From Cantharellus purpuraceus (taxonomy: Eukaryota > Basidiomycota > Agaricomycetes > Cantharellales > Hydnaceae): DNA of 64,000 nucleotides. The notes beneath the pieces are model-generated. The model was given only the letters and a program-made list of their open reading frames with translations, made no database searches and was not told the origin of the DNA. Shown piece after piece: positions 62,927-64,000 of the stretch. The stretch spans positions 2,170,001-2,234,000 of the forward strand of contig JALBUN010000023.1 of assembly GCA_025174535.1 (NCBI GenBank), read 5' to 3'. Each line of letters starts with the position of its first letter. Within the stretch, counting starts at the first letter, position 1. The translations under genes were made by a program, and so were the position numbers.

Positions 62927-64000
62927 ATGAGTGTGGCCACACCGCCAGAGGGCAGCTCTACCTCCTTTCTGCAGTACACTGGCATCCCCCCATCATGGCT
63001 CAACAAACGCCCCAGACTCCCTTCGCGCAACTGGCTCATCTTCCTCTCCACAACTGCTGCCATTACCACTCTGTATGCGTACGACCGCAGAAAATGCAAG
63101 CAGATTCGTGACGACTATGTCAACAAAGTCCGGCATCTCGCAGAAGACCCGCTCCCTTCTCTAGGTTTGCCTCGAAAAGTGACTGTTTACGGTTGCAAGT
63201 ACCCCGGAGACGAGGATGCCGACAGAAGCTTAAAGTACTTTCGCAAGTATGTAAAGGTCCGTTGCTGCTAGACCCACTCGTGTCATTGGTGTGTGCCTGA
63301 TGCATGGGACATATAACAGCCCATCCTCGTCGCCGCTGCCGTCGATTATGAAATGGTAAACGGCAAGCGTCATGGAAATCTCTCTGACATGGTGGCCAAT
63401 GACATCAAGTCGCAAAGACGCATCGAGCTCGGTCTTGACCCTCCACGTCCTACATCTGTCATCCCGTTGCCGGGCCAAGATCCAGCGGCACAGCGGCAAC
63501 GCGAACTGGAAGGTGGTATCATTATTATCGGACGTCACACCTTCAAGGAATTCATGCATGGCTTGAAACGAGGCTGGAGCGAGCCTCCGTATATAGCTGA
63601 CAAGGAAGAACTCCTCTCACGAGAGTTGGAGTATGATGACGTCTTCGATGAAGTGGATACCGAAGATGCTAATGCAGCGCTGCTGGAGTCGGCAGACCCA
63701 GACCCAGACCCACCTCTAAAACGTACTCAAGGCTCCCCATTTCAATTCCCTCCTCGCCTTAACGTACCCCCGAAACCCTCCACCTCTATACCTCAACCTT
63801 CCACCGTAGACCCTCGGATCGACACCCCTCCATCTTCCATTCCTACATATCCACCTATCCTTCTCGTGCCATTCACAAACCTCATTGGCTTCTCACTGAT
63901 TCCATGCATGATTTGGGAATTCTTTAATCAACGGCAAAAAGTACGCGATGGCGCTGACGCAGCCTATCGTCTTGTCACTACCTCTCCCCGGCCCATCCGC
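62927..64000 (+). CDS. TIM54: Tim54, TIM22 translocase subunit (3' end outside window)
   Basis: Mitochondrial inner-membrane import subunit for carrier proteins. The start at 62927 gives MSVATPPEGSSTSFLQYTGI, then the family's PPSWLNKRPRLPSRNWLIFL leading into a TM helix (STTAAITTLYAYDR) and KQIRDDYVNKVRHLAEDPLP. PRKVTVYGCKYPGDEDADRS and a small intron (about 63254-63319) lead to PILVAAAVDYEMVNGKRHGN. GGIIIIGRHTFKEFMHGLKR follows, then a Pro-rich disordered part and VPFTNLIGFSLIPCMIWEFF. The reading frame runs open to the window end. Confidence 0.88.

Overview
This is nuclear DNA of a filamentous fungus, almost certainly a mushroom-forming basidiomycete (Agaricomycetes type). Genes are short and crowded on both strands and are broken by many introns of about 45-60 nt with GT..AG ends. 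The gene families present (Nur1, Pam17, Aha1, Nam9, Mrp51, Tim54, Cdc4, Asi-type RING, Fus1-like SH3 proteins) are fungal. No rRNA, tRNA, CRISPR array or intact transposon was recognised. Most models below were rebuilt by hand-joining exons, so domain identities are firmer than some exon borders.

Layout. 1-5.4 kb: indoleamine 2,3-dioxygenase (+), then convergent RPA1 (-). 5.4-9.8 kb: sparse, with one coiled-coil membrane protein (-). 9.8-14.6 kb: nuclear rim protein Nur1 (+), fructose-1,6-bisphosphatase (-), four-finger C2H2 regulator (-). 14.6-21.1 kb: gene-poor, holding only a cytochrome P450 (-). 21.1-32.4 kb: DUF3429 mitochondrial protein, Aha1 with a hydrophobic C-terminal tail, a Fus1-like TM-SH3 protein, a large SNF2 ATPase (all -), Pam17 (+), and a second Fus1-like protein (-). 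33.3-39.5 kb: two small unknowns, then a long gene that I read as a CCCH zinc finger-ankyrin-ClpB-type AAA+ fusion. 40.5-46.3 kb: a tight block of Asi-like RING ligase (-), PGS1 (+), D-aminoacyl-tRNA deacylase (-) and cyclophilin (+). 47.5-53.8 kb: Cdc4, mitochondrial S4 protein Nam9 (both -), a glutaredoxin-like protein and a ZCCHC8-like protein (both +, overlapping). 54.2-64 kb: a Ser/Thr-rich TM protein (-), a large unknown membrane protein (+), Mrp51 (-), Cks1 (+), HYPK-like (-), Tim54 (+, cut by the window end).

The window is mainly conserved housekeeping DNA, not a metabolic cluster. Themes are mitochondrial biogenesis (Pam17, Tim54, Nam9, Mrp51, Pgs1, DUF3429), ubiquitin and cell-cycle control (Cdc4, Cks1, Asi-like RING), proteostasis (Aha1, HYPK, AAA+ ATPase) and nucleic-acid transactions (RPA1, SNF2 ATPase, ZCCHC8). 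Several gene pairs are head to head with start codons only 39-89 bp apart. The most unusual items are the CCCH-ANK-AAA+ fusion, the possible tail anchor on Aha1, the pair of Fus1-like SH3 proteins, a 30-bp in-frame tandem duplication with splice-like borders, and a GC-AG intron inside the RING domain.
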